This document shows positions 17,911 through 26,671 of a DNA stretch of 64,000 nt, piece after piece. Under the pieces are notes generated by a model, which was not told the DNA's origin, made no database searches, and saw nothing but the letters and a program-made list of their open reading frames with translations. Each line of letters begins with the position of its first letter. The first letter of the stretch is position 1. Both the position numbers and the translations under genes were made by a program. The DNA is from Photobacterium sanctipauli (GTDB taxonomy: Bacteria; Pseudomonadota; Gammaproteobacteria; Enterobacterales; Vibrionaceae), in NCBI RefSeq assembly GCF_003026495.1, contig NZ_PYMA01000012.1, forward strand, positions 120,497 to 184,496, read 5' to 3'.

Positions 17911-18017
17911 TGATCAACCCATGCTTTAAACGTTGGTTTTGGTTTGCTGCATTGTATCTTGGCGGTATTGCGGTCGTGTCGTTGATTGCCGTCATTGTTC
18001 GTTGGGCGCTTAGCTGA
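17910..18017 (+). CDS. DUF2474-type bd-oxidase micro-protein
   Basis: A 35-residue single-span protein (MINPCFKRWFWFAALYLGGI, ending VRWALS). Its ATG overlaps the cydB stop by one base. Small DUF2474 proteins of this layout, with KRWxWFxxLY near the start and one hydrophobic helix, are regularly encoded behind cioAB-type oxidase genes and are thought to be accessory subunits comparable to CydX. Identification rests on position, length and the N-terminal pattern. Confidence 0.8.
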   Translation: MINPCFKRWFWFAALYLGGIAVVSLIAVIVRWALS

Positions 18018-18078
18018 TGGCTACCAGGCTACTATACTCCAAGGGTAATTTACTTTACGTAGAGTAGAGGGATTGATT

Positions 18079-18387
18079 ATGTCAGCACAAGATAAACTAG
18101 GTGGCTATGCAAGTGGGTTTAGCAGTCTCGATGCGAGTGCGATTGCTGCGAATGTAACCGCTGATTATAAGCTTCTGGATAAAAATGGTGTTGTGCATCA
18201 AAAGGGCGACTTACCGAGTTATATCGGTGAATTAAAAGCATTCGGTGATCAAATGATGATTACCGAAGTGATGGTTGATGGTGAAAAAGCCTGGTGTAAA
18301 TGGCAGATTGGTGATGTTGTTGGTGCCGGGTTGATCAGCTTTGGCGAAGAGGGTGTCAGTCAGGAGCAATTATTCTTTTTTGAATAA
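18079..18387 (+). CDS. SnoaL/NTF2-like small protein
   Basis: A 102-residue soluble protein. The start ATG at 18079 follows an AGAGGGA ribosome site; the TTG at 18073 is less likely. The pattern of a helical start (YASGFSSLDASAIAANVTADYKLLDKNGVVHQ), a conserved polar cone and alternating strands ending in QEQLFFFE resembles the NTF2-like/SnoaL fold, which includes isomerases and binding proteins. No catalytic residues can be assigned. The gene stands alone after the oxidase operon. Confidence 0.55.
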   Translation: MSAQDKLGGYASGFSSLDASAIAANVTADYKLLDKNGVVHQKGDLPSYIGELKAFGDQMMITEVMVDGEKAWCKWQIGDVVGAGLISFGEEGVSQEQLFFFE

Positions 18388-18456
18388 TCAAGATAGTTAG
18401 CTTTGGTTATTCATGACCGTTTTTTAGAAGCAGTATTCCCCTCACCCAAATAATTA

Positions 18457-18481
18457 GGGGGCGAAAATGAATTTCGCCCCC
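18457..18481. terminator. Strong hairpin between convergent genes
   Basis: GGGGGCGAAA and TTTCGCCCCC form a 10-bp GC-rich stem with a five-base loop between the convergent SnoaL-like gene and the RND efflux operon; it probably acts on both strands. Confidence 0.75.
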
Positions 18482-18531
18482 TGAAGTTTAATTTATTAAA
18501 AGCTTAAGCAATTAGCAGATATGTTTTTGCA

Positions 18532-21500
18532 TTAGGCGAACTCACTCTGAGCTAATTCTTTTTTCTTCCCAGCGTATTGTTCAATTTCTGTCTCATTGTC
18601 TTCAACTTTAATTGCCGGAGGTTGTGCGCTAGCTACTTTCTGCTTGTCTCGACCCAGCATCAGCAGGCATGGGGTAAGAATCAATGTCAGCAGGGTTGCG
18701 AAGGCTAAACCACCGGCAACGGCGGTTGCCAACTGTGACCACCATTGGGTACTCGGTGCCCCGAACTCAATCTTACGGTTGATTAGGTCGATGTTCATTT
18801 CAAGCACCATTGGCATCAAGCCAAGAATCGTGGTGATGGTGGTAAGCAATACCGGACGCAAACGCTGGGCACCGGTTTGCATTATTGCTTCTACCTTGTC
18901 TAAACGTTGTTTTCGCAGTTGGTTAAAGGTGTCGATCAATACGATGTTGTTGTTGACCACGATACCGGCCAAGGCGATGACACCAATCCCTGACATGATG
19001 ATGCCAAACGGACGTTGGAACACAAGCAAGCCAAGGAACACGCCAACAGTCGAGAAGAGCACGGCACTGAGGATCAACAATGCTTGGTAAAAGCTGTTGA
19101 ACTGCGTGATCAGGATAAGTCCCATGACTGCTAGCGCAACCAAGAACGCCGACTTTAAGAAGGCGGAAGACTTGTTTTGATCTTCATTCTGACCGCGAAC
19201 TTGCACCTGAGTACCTTTGGCGAACGTCATCTCTGCAATGGCGGCTTCAACTTCCGGTAACATCAGGCTTAGGTTGTACCCTTCAGCCATATCAGCCATG
19301 ACTTCCAGTACGCGCTTACCGTTAATACGATTGATCGTGCTTTGTTTAGGGGCAGGGGAAATACTGGCAAAATTGGTGATAGGCACCATGCCGTACTGTG
19401 TTTTCACCCTCAGCTCATCGAAGCGCCCTACGTCCCGTTTATCATTGGGGTAGCGAACCAAAATATCGACTTCTTCATCGGTATCATCAGGCAAGAAATC
19501 ACCCACTTTGAGGCCATTGGTAACAAACTGAACCGTATTACCGACCAAGGTGGCATCACCGCCAAAGCGGGCCGCATCATCACGGTTGATATTAATGGTC
19601 CAATCGATACCTTGTTTATCGGCGGAATCGGAAATATTGGTGAATGCTGCTTTGCTTTCTATCCAGTGTCGAATTTGGGCTGTTGCTTGCTCCATGTCTT
19701 GCGGGTTGATACCCGTTATTTCAATGACGAGATCGTGCTCACTTGGCGGCCCTGCTTGTGGGAACTTGAATTCCAGCTCAACGCCAGCAATATCAGCGGT
19801 TTTCTCTCGAAGCTCTGCAATGATCTCTTTAATTGGTCGGCGGTACTGCCAATCCATTGGGTTCAGCTGAATTTGACCGATTTGGTCATCGCCCCCTGTT
19901 CGGGTGTAGACACTCTTAATCCCTTCAGTACCAAACACACGCGACTCAATTTGCTTCATGAGCGCATCTTTTTCGTAGATAGAAAGATCGCCATGAGAGC
20001 GGGCTTTGATTGTAAAGTGTGGTGGGTCGACCTCAGGGAAGAAAACCACACCTAGTCCGGCTTTGCCATAAGCAAAGGCGACCAACACTGCCAAAACCAA
20101 GGCGCTGGCTAAAATTTTCAAAGGATGCTTAATTGCGATAGCAAGGCTACTTAAGTACAGCTTGGTTAGCCCGACCGCTTGATCAAATTGGCCGTTTTCA
20201 ATGGCGATTTTACGTTGTTGTTCGGCTTTCGTTGTGTACTTTGGCTTGCCAAATACAGTCCCGAGCACGGGAACGAACACCAGTGCCATCAACAGCGAGG
20301 CCGTCAGGGTGGCAATCAAGGTAAGCGGCAAGTAGCGCATGAACTCACCCGTGGTATCGGGCCAAAATAGCAGAGGGGCAAAAGCGGCAAGGGTGGTGGC
20401 TGTTGAAGCCGTAATTGGCCATGCCATACGCTTGGCTGCTTCTTGGTAGGCTTGCTTGCGCGGAATGTTTTCCTGCATCCGGCGATCGGCAAACTCAGTA
20501 ACGACAATGGCACCATCAACCAGCATACCGACTGCCATGATTAAGGCAAACAGCACGATGATATTGACGGTGAGCCCACTGATGGCCAGTACCAGTAACC
20601 CGGTTAGGAAAGATCCGGGGATTGAAATACCCACCAAAAATGCCGTACGTGAGCCAAGGATCGCGAGAATGACGATAACCACCAAGATGATTGCAGACAA
20701 GATATTGTTCTGCAGGTCATTAAGCATGGTTTTAACTTCTTTCGATTGGTCTAGCGTGTACTCAACCAAGAGGTTGTTAGGCCACTCTTCGCGTTTTTGC
20801 GCCTCGGTAATGACAGCTTTGACTATTTCTACTGCTTCAATGATGTTTTCACCGGCACGTTTTTTCACATCAAGTACCACGGCCGATTGACCATTGAGGC
20901 GGGCAAAACTTTCAGGATCCCGGTAGGCACGACGGATAGACGCTACATCGCCAAAGGTGACGACCTTATTGCCATCGACTTTGATAGGTAACTCCAGAAT
21001 ATCCTTTAGGGAGTTGAAGACAGAAGGCACCTTGACTGAAAAGCGACCGTAGCCACTGTCAATGAAACCAGCGGCAACCACGCGATTGTTGCGAGCAATC
21101 AGGTTAAACACATCTTCCTGATCGAGCCCGTAGCTTTCCATCAATAATGGTTCAACCAGCACCTCTACAACATCTTCTCGGTCGCCCGCAATATCCACTT
21201 CCAAGATTTGGCGGTAGCTTTCTAGCTTGTCTTGTAGCTCTCGGGCAATTTGGATGGTGGTGCGCTCGGGTACGGTACCGTACAACACCAAAGACAATAC
21301 CGGCTCTTCACTGGCTAGGGTGATTTCATGGACAGTTGGCTCGTCACTGTCTTCAGGCAGTTTTACCTTGGCAATATCGACCGCTTCGCGTACATCGGTA
21401 AGGGCTTCATTGAGATCAGTACCCGCATTAAACTCCAGTACCACCGAGGCGTGGCCTTCGGAAGCCGTAGCCGTCATTTCCTTCACCCCTTCGATGGAGC

Positions 21501-21717
21501 GAAGCTCTTTTTCTAATGGCCGGACAAGCAAGCGCTCGGCATCTTCCGGACTAATGCCTTGGTGCGAGACTGACACATAGATGATAGGGATAGTGATATC
21601 TGGGTTGGATTCTTTAGGGATCTCCCGATAGGTCGCGATTCCGGCGAGAAGCACCAATATCAGTAATGTAATGATGGTTCGAGAGCGACTAATCGCAGCA
21701 TCTATAATGGCTATCAT
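18532..21717 (-). CDS. RND-family efflux transporter, inner-membrane permease
   Basis: A 1061-residue proton-driven transporter of the AcrB/HAE type, which with the adaptor encoded just upstream and a TolC channel (not in this window) exports toxic compounds from the periplasm. It has the usual N-terminal helix with PDITIPIIYVSVSHQGISPEDAE, two large periplasmic loops, and a C-terminal bundle with GIGVIALAGIVVNNNIVLID. In the TM4 proton relay the motif is GMLVDGAIVVTEF: one Asp where AcrB has two adjacent, as in several uncharacterised marine RND pumps. The start overlaps the adaptor stop by one base. Substrates cannot be predicted. Confidence 0.92.
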   Translation of the reverse strand: MIAIIDAAISRSRTIITLLILVLLAGIATYREIPKESNPDITIPIIYVSVSHQGISPEDAERLLVRPLEKELRSIEGVKEMTATASEGHASVVLEFNAGTDLNEALTDVREAVDIAKVKLPEDSDEPTVHEITLASEEPVLSLVLYGTVPERTTIQIARELQDKLESYRQILEVDIAGDREDVVEVLVEPLLMESYGLDQEDVFNLIARNNRVVAAGFIDSGYGRFSVKVPSVFNSLKDILELPIKVDGNKVVTFGDVASIRRAYRDPESFARLNGQSAVVLDVKKRAGENIIEAVEIVKAVITEAQKREEWPNNLLVEYTLDQSKEVKTMLNDLQNNILSAIILVVIVILAILGSRTAFLVGISIPGSFLTGLLVLAISGLTVNIIVLFALIMAVGMLVDGAIVVTEFADRRMQENIPRKQAYQEAAKRMAWPITASTATTLAAFAPLLFWPDTTGEFMRYLPLTLIATLTASLLMALVFVPVLGTVFGKPKYTTKAEQQRKIAIENGQFDQAVGLTKLYLSSLAIAIKHPLKILASALVLAVLVAFAYGKAGLGVVFFPEVDPPHFTIKARSHGDLSIYEKDALMKQIESRVFGTEGIKSVYTRTGGDDQIGQIQLNPMDWQYRRPIKEIIAELREKTADIAGVELEFKFPQAGPPSEHDLVIEITGINPQDMEQATAQIRHWIESKAAFTNISDSADKQGIDWTININRDDAARFGGDATLVGNTVQFVTNGLKVGDFLPDDTDEEVDILVRYPNDKRDVGRFDELRVKTQYGMVPITNFASISPAPKQSTINRINGKRVLEVMADMAEGYNLSLMLPEVEAAIAEMTFAKGTQVQVRGQNEDQNKSSAFLKSAFLVALAVMGLILITQFNSFYQALLILSAVLFSTVGVFLGLLVFQRPFGIIMSGIGVIALAGIVVNNNIVLIDTFNQLRKQRLDKVEAIMQTGAQRLRPVLLTTITTILGLMPMVLEMNIDLINRKIEFGAPSTQWWSQLATAVAGGLAFATLLTLILTPCLLMLGRDKQKVASAQPPAIKVEDNETEIEQYAGKKKELAQSEFA

Positions 21718-22829
21718 TATTCACTCCCAAGCTGCTGTACCGCTTCAACGTTGTCACCATCGCGGACAAAACCTTGCCCGACTGTGATGATATTCACAGG
21801 AGAATCAAACCCGCCAAGCCAAACACCATCAGGTTCCACTTTAACCAGAGATATGGGGTGGAAGGCTACAGTATCTTGTGCAGCCAAGGTTTTGATACCG
21901 AGGTTTCCTGCTTCATCTAGTGCAAGCATAGATGGTGTGACTTTGATTGCAGGCTTGGTTTCCAGAATTAGCTCAACATCGGCACTGATACCGGCGGTAA
22001 GCGTCATATCAGGATTGGGAATTTCAATTTCGATTGGGTAAGTGTTGGTCTGTTCAGATGCAACCGACGCGCGATAGCGCAGCTCGCCTTGGGTACTAAA
22101 ACCTGTGACCAAGTTAATGTCGGCAGGTTGATTGAGGTAAACCTTATCGATATGGCGTTCGCTGATATCGGCATTAATGACCAGAGGATCGAGATCGACA
22201 ACGCTAGCAACAGGATCGCCCACGCCAAGGTAGTCACCTTGCTCAACGTGAAGGGTTTCGACAATGCCATCGAATGGGGCATAGATGACAGTATTGTCTA
22301 AGGCGATTTGAAGACTTCGTACATCGGCTTTCGCTTCAATTAAGGCGGCCTCGGCTTGGCTTAGTGCCACTTCACCTTGTAACCCACGCTTTCGGAGTGA
22401 TTGTGCCGCCTTGAACTCTTGATCCCTCACTTTTAGCAGCGCCTTTGCGCGAAGCAATTGCAGCTCGCGGTCTGCCTTGGCAAGTTGAAGCAATGGCTGA
22501 CCAGTTTTGGCTCGTTGGCCTTTGCGCACCAGCAGTTTCTCGACCGTACCGGAGACTTCAGCCCCAAGGGTAGCTTGGCGATCTGGGGCTGTTCGCCCGT
22601 ATAGGGAAATAGTTCGGGTAACCGGTTGGGGCGTAAATTGCTCGACGATCACTTTTGCTAATGGTGGGGTGATATTGGCTGGTTTAGCTTCGGCTTGTTG
22701 ACCAGCTGGCTCATCTGCTGATGGGGCTGAGGGGAGATAACCGCTAAAGAGCCATAGCGACAGCAGTGCCAAAATGAACAGTGAGATAATCCATGGGCGT
22801 TTTGATAATGCTTGTTTTATTGAAGCCAT
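21717..22829 (-). CDS. RND efflux periplasmic adaptor (membrane-fusion protein)
   Basis: A 370-residue adaptor. It has an N-terminal membrane anchor (about 14-32), a lipoyl half (GAEVSGTVEKLLVRKGQRAKTGQ), a short coiled-coil hairpin, and the second lipoyl half (VIYAPFDGIVETLHVEQGDYL), then a beta-barrel and membrane-proximal domain. It is the first gene of a two-gene operon with the RND permease, overlapping it by one base. A regulator is not obvious nearby; the divergent gene is a peptidase. Confidence 0.9.
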   Translation of the reverse strand: MASIKQALSKRPWIISLFILALLSLWLFSGYLPSAPSADEPAGQQAEAKPANITPPLAKVIVEQFTPQPVTRTISLYGRTAPDRQATLGAEVSGTVEKLLVRKGQRAKTGQPLLQLAKADRELQLLRAKALLKVRDQEFKAAQSLRKRGLQGEVALSQAEAALIEAKADVRSLQIALDNTVIYAPFDGIVETLHVEQGDYLGVGDPVASVVDLDPLVINADISERHIDKVYLNQPADINLVTGFSTQGELRYRASVASEQTNTYPIEIEIPNPDMTLTAGISADVELILETKPAIKVTPSMLALDEAGNLGIKTLAAQDTVAFHPISLVKVEPDGVWLGGFDSPVNIITVGQGFVRDGDNVEAVQQLGSE

Positions 22830-23074
22830 CGGTCACTTCCTTGTGAGCACAATTAAAAAGGCGAAGTCTTTATTGATACGAACTTTATAGATAACTTGGA
22901 TTTACATGTTATCAAAAAGTTGTACTGATGTAGGTGATACAGGTAGCTAATAATGATATGGGTCGCATTTCGTTGAGTCGATTCGACCAAAGCCGATTGA
23001 TTCAGCTTATTGGCTTAACCACTCCATCAAAGTTGTCGCTGTACACAGAGAGTTTTATTTTCTGATGACCGTCC

Positions 23075-24025
23075 ATGAACCAACGTATTCTCATTTCAAT
23101 TTCCACTGTTAGCGGCTCCAAGTCGTTGCAACTTAGTAAACGCACGCAACAATTTCTACGTTGGTCAGGATACGGATTGCTGGTGGCAGTGTTGGCCGTG
23201 GCAGGCAGCATCTTGTATTTACTTCATGATCGCGCTTCTGCGCGGGGAATACAAGCAGAATTGGAAGTTCGTTCAGGTAACCTTGAACAGCAACTATCGT
23301 CGTTGCAATCGCTAAAGGCGGATTTAGAGCAGGATTTGGATGAACGGGAATCTCGCTTAGCGCAAGTGTCAGACCGATTATTGGATATCGAAAACGTGCT
23401 GGGCGTGCATGGTGATGGCGAAGCACCTATCGAGGCAAGGCTAGATCTCGCCGCGGTGAACTCTGCGGTTAGGCACATGGTATTAGAGCAGGTACCCAAT
23501 GGCTCACCAGTAAAAAACGCCCGCCAATCATCCCAGTTTGGCTTTCGAACCCATCCAGTTACAGGCAGACGGAAAATGCACCGGGGGCTCGACTTTGCCG
23601 TCAACACCGGCACGCCAATTTATGCCCCAGCCGATGGGGTGGTTGAAGTGATCAGGCCAAGTAAAAGTGGTTCAGGTAACTTCCTTAAAATCGAACATGC
23701 TTTTGGTTTTTCCTCGTCATATTCGCATTTGCAAAAGTTTGTTGTGCGCAGTGGGGACTTCGTGAATAAACACGATCTTATTGCGTACTCGGGAAACACG
23801 GGGTTGTCATCAGGCCCCCACCTTCATTACGAGATCCGGTTCATCGGGCGTGCGCTAGACCCGCGACCGTTTGTCGATTGGAATAGTGATAATTTCGAAT
23901 CAATTTTTGAACAAGAGAGAATAGTAAAATGGGCTTCTTTAATAAACAAAGTGCAGCAACGGGTGAGCTTGCAACTACAACTATCATCGCACAAGGATGC
24001 AACATCAAAGGCGAGCTCAAGCTAG
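23075..24025 (+). CDS. M23-family peptidoglycan endopeptidase with membrane anchor
   Basis: A 316-residue cell-wall hydrolase with a single membrane segment (about 31-50), a coiled coil (about 55-110) and a LytM/M23 domain. The zinc-site motifs HRGLD and HLHYE are both intact, so it is probably active. The periplasmic enzyme likely cuts peptide cross-links. Its 3' end overlaps the bactofilin gene by 97 bases in another frame. M23 peptidase plus bactofilin pairs are known to shape cells (Csd1/CcmA in Helicobacter), so cell curvature or local wall remodelling is a reasonable inference. Confidence 0.9.
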   Translation: MNQRILISISTVSGSKSLQLSKRTQQFLRWSGYGLLVAVLAVAGSILYLLHDRASARGIQAELEVRSGNLEQQLSSLQSLKADLEQDLDERESRLAQVSDRLLDIENVLGVHGDGEAPIEARLDLAAVNSAVRHMVLEQVPNGSPVKNARQSSQFGFRTHPVTGRRKMHRGLDFAVNTGTPIYAPADGVVEVIRPSKSGSGNFLKIEHAFGFSSSYSHLQKFVVRSGDFVNKHDLIAYSGNTGLSSGPHLHYEIRFIGRALDPRPFVDWNSDNFESIFEQERIVKWASLINKVQQRVSLQLQLSSHKDATSKASSS

Positions 24026-24378
24026 AGTGCGATATTCAAGTTGATGGCTGCATTGAAGGCAAAATTCGGTTAGAGAAACTATTGGTGGTGAGCCAATCAG
24101 GCCGTATCGAAGGAGAGGTGTTTGCCGACAAAATGATAGTGGGCGGTATCATCAAAGGTAAGTGCTATGCCAACACCATCGAGATTTTAGAAAACGGCAA
24201 GATCGAAGGGGATATCTACTGCGATGATCTCAGCATTGCTCGCGGCGGTAAATTCCTAGGCAGCACCCACCCGGAGCAAAAAGAGCAAGTTGTTGAACTA
24301 AAACAGGATAAGAAGCCAGAAAAGAAAGAAGAATCGAACAAAGCGATCCCGAAGAAAGCGACAGCAGCCAATGCATGA
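23929..24378 (+). CDS. Bactofilin (polymer-forming cytoskeletal protein)
   Basis: A 149-residue protein with a central beta-helix of repeated hydrophobic rungs (IIAQGCNIKGELKLECDIQV, then IEGKIRLEKLLVVSQSGRIEGEV) and a Lys/Glu-rich tail, typical of bactofilins. These polymerise at the inner membrane and position wall enzymes. The start at ATG 23929 lies inside the peptidase gene, preceded by an AAGAGAG ribosome site, and the two proteins use different frames over 97 bases. A hairpin at 24396-24443 follows. Confidence 0.92.
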   Translation: MGFFNKQSAATGELATTTIIAQGCNIKGELKLECDIQVDGCIEGKIRLEKLLVVSQSGRIEGEVFADKMIVGGIIKGKCYANTIEILENGKIEGDIYCDDLSIARGGKFLGSTHPEQKEQVVELKQDKKPEKKEESNKAIPKKATAANA

Positions 24379-24395
24379 TAGAGGTTAGTTTGTGT

Positions 24396-24443
24396 GCAAC
24401 CTGCCAGTTTGGTTTTGTGATATAGCTGAAGTTGGCAGGTTGC
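24396..24443. terminator. Hairpin after bactofilin gene
   Basis: GCAACCTGCCA and TGGCAGGTTGC form an 11-bp perfect stem with a 26-base loop between convergent genes. There is no T run, so it may be a terminator aid or mRNA-stabilising element. Confidence 0.5.
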
Positions 24444-24534
24444 ATTAAATAAATAGGTTCTGCTCTGTAGTAGGTTTCGAATAGTCGCATTAGTACCTTG
24501 ATTCTATGTTGCCACTCCCTTACCCTGGCAATCC

Positions 24535-25206
24535 TTATTTTCCTGGTGGCATGGGGTAATTATCGCCGATCATGCAAATCAGGCTGCCTAGCAAAGCTTG
24601 GTCATAACGTATTGTTCCTTTCGCATCAGAGCTCTCTAAGCTCACTTCACCATCAACAATGTGATTAATTTCTTGTGCAACCTCTAGTGGAACTAGCCAA
24701 ATACAAGCAGCTAGAGAGCATGAGGATGAAGTCGTTTGACAACCTGTGGGGGAGCTTCCTCGTACCCATGCACTGTTCGTTTCTTTTAGGAGTAGCTGTG
24801 TGGCAATGTATTGTGGGTGGCTGATATATTGCTCGCCGCCGATCCAAGTATCATCATATGGTAAATAAGGACCACGCCAAGTCTTCAAACCAGGGTTAGC
24901 GATCAGATTATTGATATTCAAGTAACCAAATTCAGGCTCAGTATCTGAAGTGATTGGGGGAAGAGCACCGTTGTCGAGATAATATTGTCTAGCGGCATCT
25001 AATACTGTCTCTAGATCGTTTAGAACTGCTTGTACTTGATCGGCTTGTGAAGGTTTGTCTGTAAATTGATGGTATGCAATCGTGCTACCAACGATTGCTG
25101 TTAACCCTAATAAGATAGTTTTCCATTTCTTAGTGTACGAAAAAAACTTCAATGTATAACCTATATTCTTCAGCGCGTTGTTTTCTATAACCTTAAACTT
25201 ATCCAA
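24535..25206 (-). CDS. Putative pseudopilin-like exported protein
   Basis: A 223-residue protein with one hydrophobic segment near residues 28-45 (KKWKTILLGLTAIVGSTIAY), then an amphipathic helix (VQAVLNDLETVLDAARQYYL) followed by DNGALPPI, a pattern common in type II/IV pseudopilins. It lacks the canonical prepilin peptidase motif G-F-T-L-I-E, so processing as a pilin is doubtful. Two pairs of Cys (CQTTSSSC; CIWL and LICM) may form disulfides. It is a single gene, with no pilus genes alongside. The family call is tentative. Confidence 0.45.
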   Translation of the reverse strand: MDKFKVIENNALKNIGYTLKFFSYTKKWKTILLGLTAIVGSTIAYHQFTDKPSQADQVQAVLNDLETVLDAARQYYLDNGALPPITSDTEPEFGYLNINNLIANPGLKTWRGPYLPYDDTWIGGEQYISHPQYIATQLLLKETNSAWVRGSSPTGCQTTSSSCSLAACIWLVPLEVAQEINHIVDGEVSLESSDAKGTIRYDQALLGSLICMIGDNYPMPPGK

Positions 25207-25439
25207 CGAGAAAGCCTATATCAGATTACTTTAAAACCAAAAATTCAGCTGCCGAGAGAATAATTTTGCGGTTAAAGTGACGGCCTTTGAAGTTTGGCAT
25301 ACCATGGCTCCGTAAGTATCCAAAGCTCGAGTGCTTGAGTGTACAAACGTTGCAACGGAGCTTGTTTTTTGCGGTTGTATTTATTGTTAAAAGTTTTGGG
25401 CGGTATTGGTGTAATTGTTGGATTTGTGGTTGATATTTT

Positions 25440-25464
25440 AACATTGTTATAATATAACAATGTT
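25440..25464 (+). promoter_or_regulatory. Zur box (zinc uptake regulator operator)
   Basis: A 25-bp palindrome with 12-base arms around one central base. Its core TGTTATAATATAACA fits the gammaproteobacterial Zur consensus TGTTATANTATAACA exactly. It lies 36 bases before the His-rich gene start, a position suited to repressing the promoter when zinc is plentiful. Confidence 0.85.
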
Positions 25465-25499
25465 GTTTTCTGTGATTCATTCTGATACCGGGAAGGTGT

Positions 25500-25856
25500 A
25501 TGGCGTCTAAAGCAATAACAAAATGTATTAGCTTGTTGATGCTATTCATCCTCGCAATTGGAATGACTTCATCTGTCATAGGTGAATTTCGGTCTCATAG
25601 TATGCCTTTACTATCCACATTCGATAGTGAGCACTCCCATGAATCAAATCATACCCATACCATCGATGATAAGTACTCGTTTTATCATGATGCAAGTAAT
25701 CATAACCATGTATATGACAATGTGAGTTTTAAGGAAAATCATTACTTTTCCTTGGAAAGGCTATTGAGCACCAGCTATGATAAGCAAGAAAGTGGATCAC
25801 CTCGCCATAAACCTTTCACAATCGAACGTCCCCCAAAAGCCTTGTTATTTAGTTGA
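25500..25856 (+). CDS. His-rich secreted protein, Zur-regulated
   Basis: A 118-residue protein with an N-terminal signal peptide or membrane segment (CISLLMLFILAIGMTSS) and a His-rich middle (EHSHESNHTHT, YHDASNHNH), typical of periplasmic zinc- or nickel-binding proteins. AAGG precedes the ATG. The Zur box immediately upstream points to zinc. It is the first gene of a cluster with a HupE/UreJ-like membrane protein. I do not recognise a named family; a periplasmic zinc chaperone or buffer is inferred. Confidence 0.65.
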   Translation: MASKAITKCISLLMLFILAIGMTSSVIGEFRSHSMPLLSTFDSEHSHESNHTHTIDDKYSFYHDASNHNHVYDNVSFKENHYFSLERLLSTSYDKQESGSPRHKPFTIERPPKALLFS

Positions 25857-25932
25857 TAAGTGTCGCAATGAGCGGCTAATAAATATCTTTATAAATACTT
25901 GGTAATAAAATGAATTTACTCGATTTACATTG

Positions 25933-25955
25933 AATAAGAAGGTTACCTTCTTATT
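25933..25955. terminator. Hairpin between His-rich gene and HupE-like gene
   Basis: AATAAGAAGG and CCTTCTTATT form a perfect 10-bp stem around TTA. It has no T tract, and it lies just before the HupE-like coding frame, so it may attenuate or process the cluster transcript rather than end it. Confidence 0.4.
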
Positions 25956-25999
25956 TAGCTTCGTGGCTTAGTCAATGGATACTTTATCTCATACTAGGT

Positions 26000-26653
26000 T
26001 TGCTCACATTCATAAGTACAGATGCTTTTGCTCACGCAGTGGCGCAAGGTGATAAAGGGTACATACAAGAAATTACAGGCACCAATATTGTTGCTTTTAT
26101 GTATTTAGGGGCAAAACATATGGTGACAGGATATGATCATATTTTGTTTCTGTTTGGTGTGATCTTCTTTCTATACAAAATGAAGCATATTGCTCTGTAT
26201 GTGAGCCTTTTTGCTCTGGGGCATTCGTCTACTATGCTGCTTGGGGTGTACTTTAATATAGGTATCAACAGCTACATTATTGATGCGATTATTGGGTTAT
26301 CTGTCGTATATAAAGCAATGGATAACTTAGGCGCATTTCAGCGCTGGTTCGGTGTGCAACCCAATACAAAACTAGCAACCTTGCTGTTTGGGTTCTGTCA
26401 TGGTTTTGGGCTATCGTCTAAAATCATCGAATATGATATCTCTCCTGATGGGTTAGTTCCTAATCTATTAGCGTTCAACATTGGTGTCGAAATTGGGCAA
26501 CTAATTGCACTTGGCACTATTTTGATTGTAATGGGCTTCTGGCGGCGACATACCAGTTTTTATCGTCAAGCCTATTCAGTCAATGTCGTTATGATGAGCT
26601 TAGGTTTCATGCTCATTGGTTATCAGTTAACGGGCTATGTTGTCGCTCAATAA
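26000..26653 (+). CDS. HupE/UreJ-family membrane metal transporter (start uncertain)
   Basis: A multi-pass membrane protein of at least 217 residues, with the HupE/UreJ-type signature GAKHMVTGYDHILFLFGVIFF, a second His motif FALGHSSTMLLG and FCHGFGLSSKI. These proteins are linked to uptake of nickel, cobalt or zinc. Given the Zur box upstream, zinc is the likely cargo. The start is a problem. TTG 26000 gives a truncated signal peptide, while the frame continues upstream to 25934 and encodes a proper one (SQWILYLILGLLTFISTDAFA) without ATG, GTG or TTG. A rare start codon such as ATA, or a frameshift, is possible. AAGGAA separates it from the next gene. Confidence 0.75.
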   Translation: MLTFISTDAFAHAVAQGDKGYIQEITGTNIVAFMYLGAKHMVTGYDHILFLFGVIFFLYKMKHIALYVSLFALGHSSTMLLGVYFNIGINSYIIDAIIGLSVVYKAMDNLGAFQRWFGVQPNTKLATLLFGFCHGFGLSSKIIEYDISPDGLVPNLLAFNIGVEIGQLIALGTILIVMGFWRRHTSFYRQAYSVNVVMMSLGFMLIGYQLTGYVVAQ

Positions 26654-26671
26654 TCAATAAAGGAATTAATT

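Noticed and set aside
19342..20055. Plus-strand frame of 237 codons opposite the RND gene
   Set aside because: Antisense shadow of a well-conserved transporter gene.
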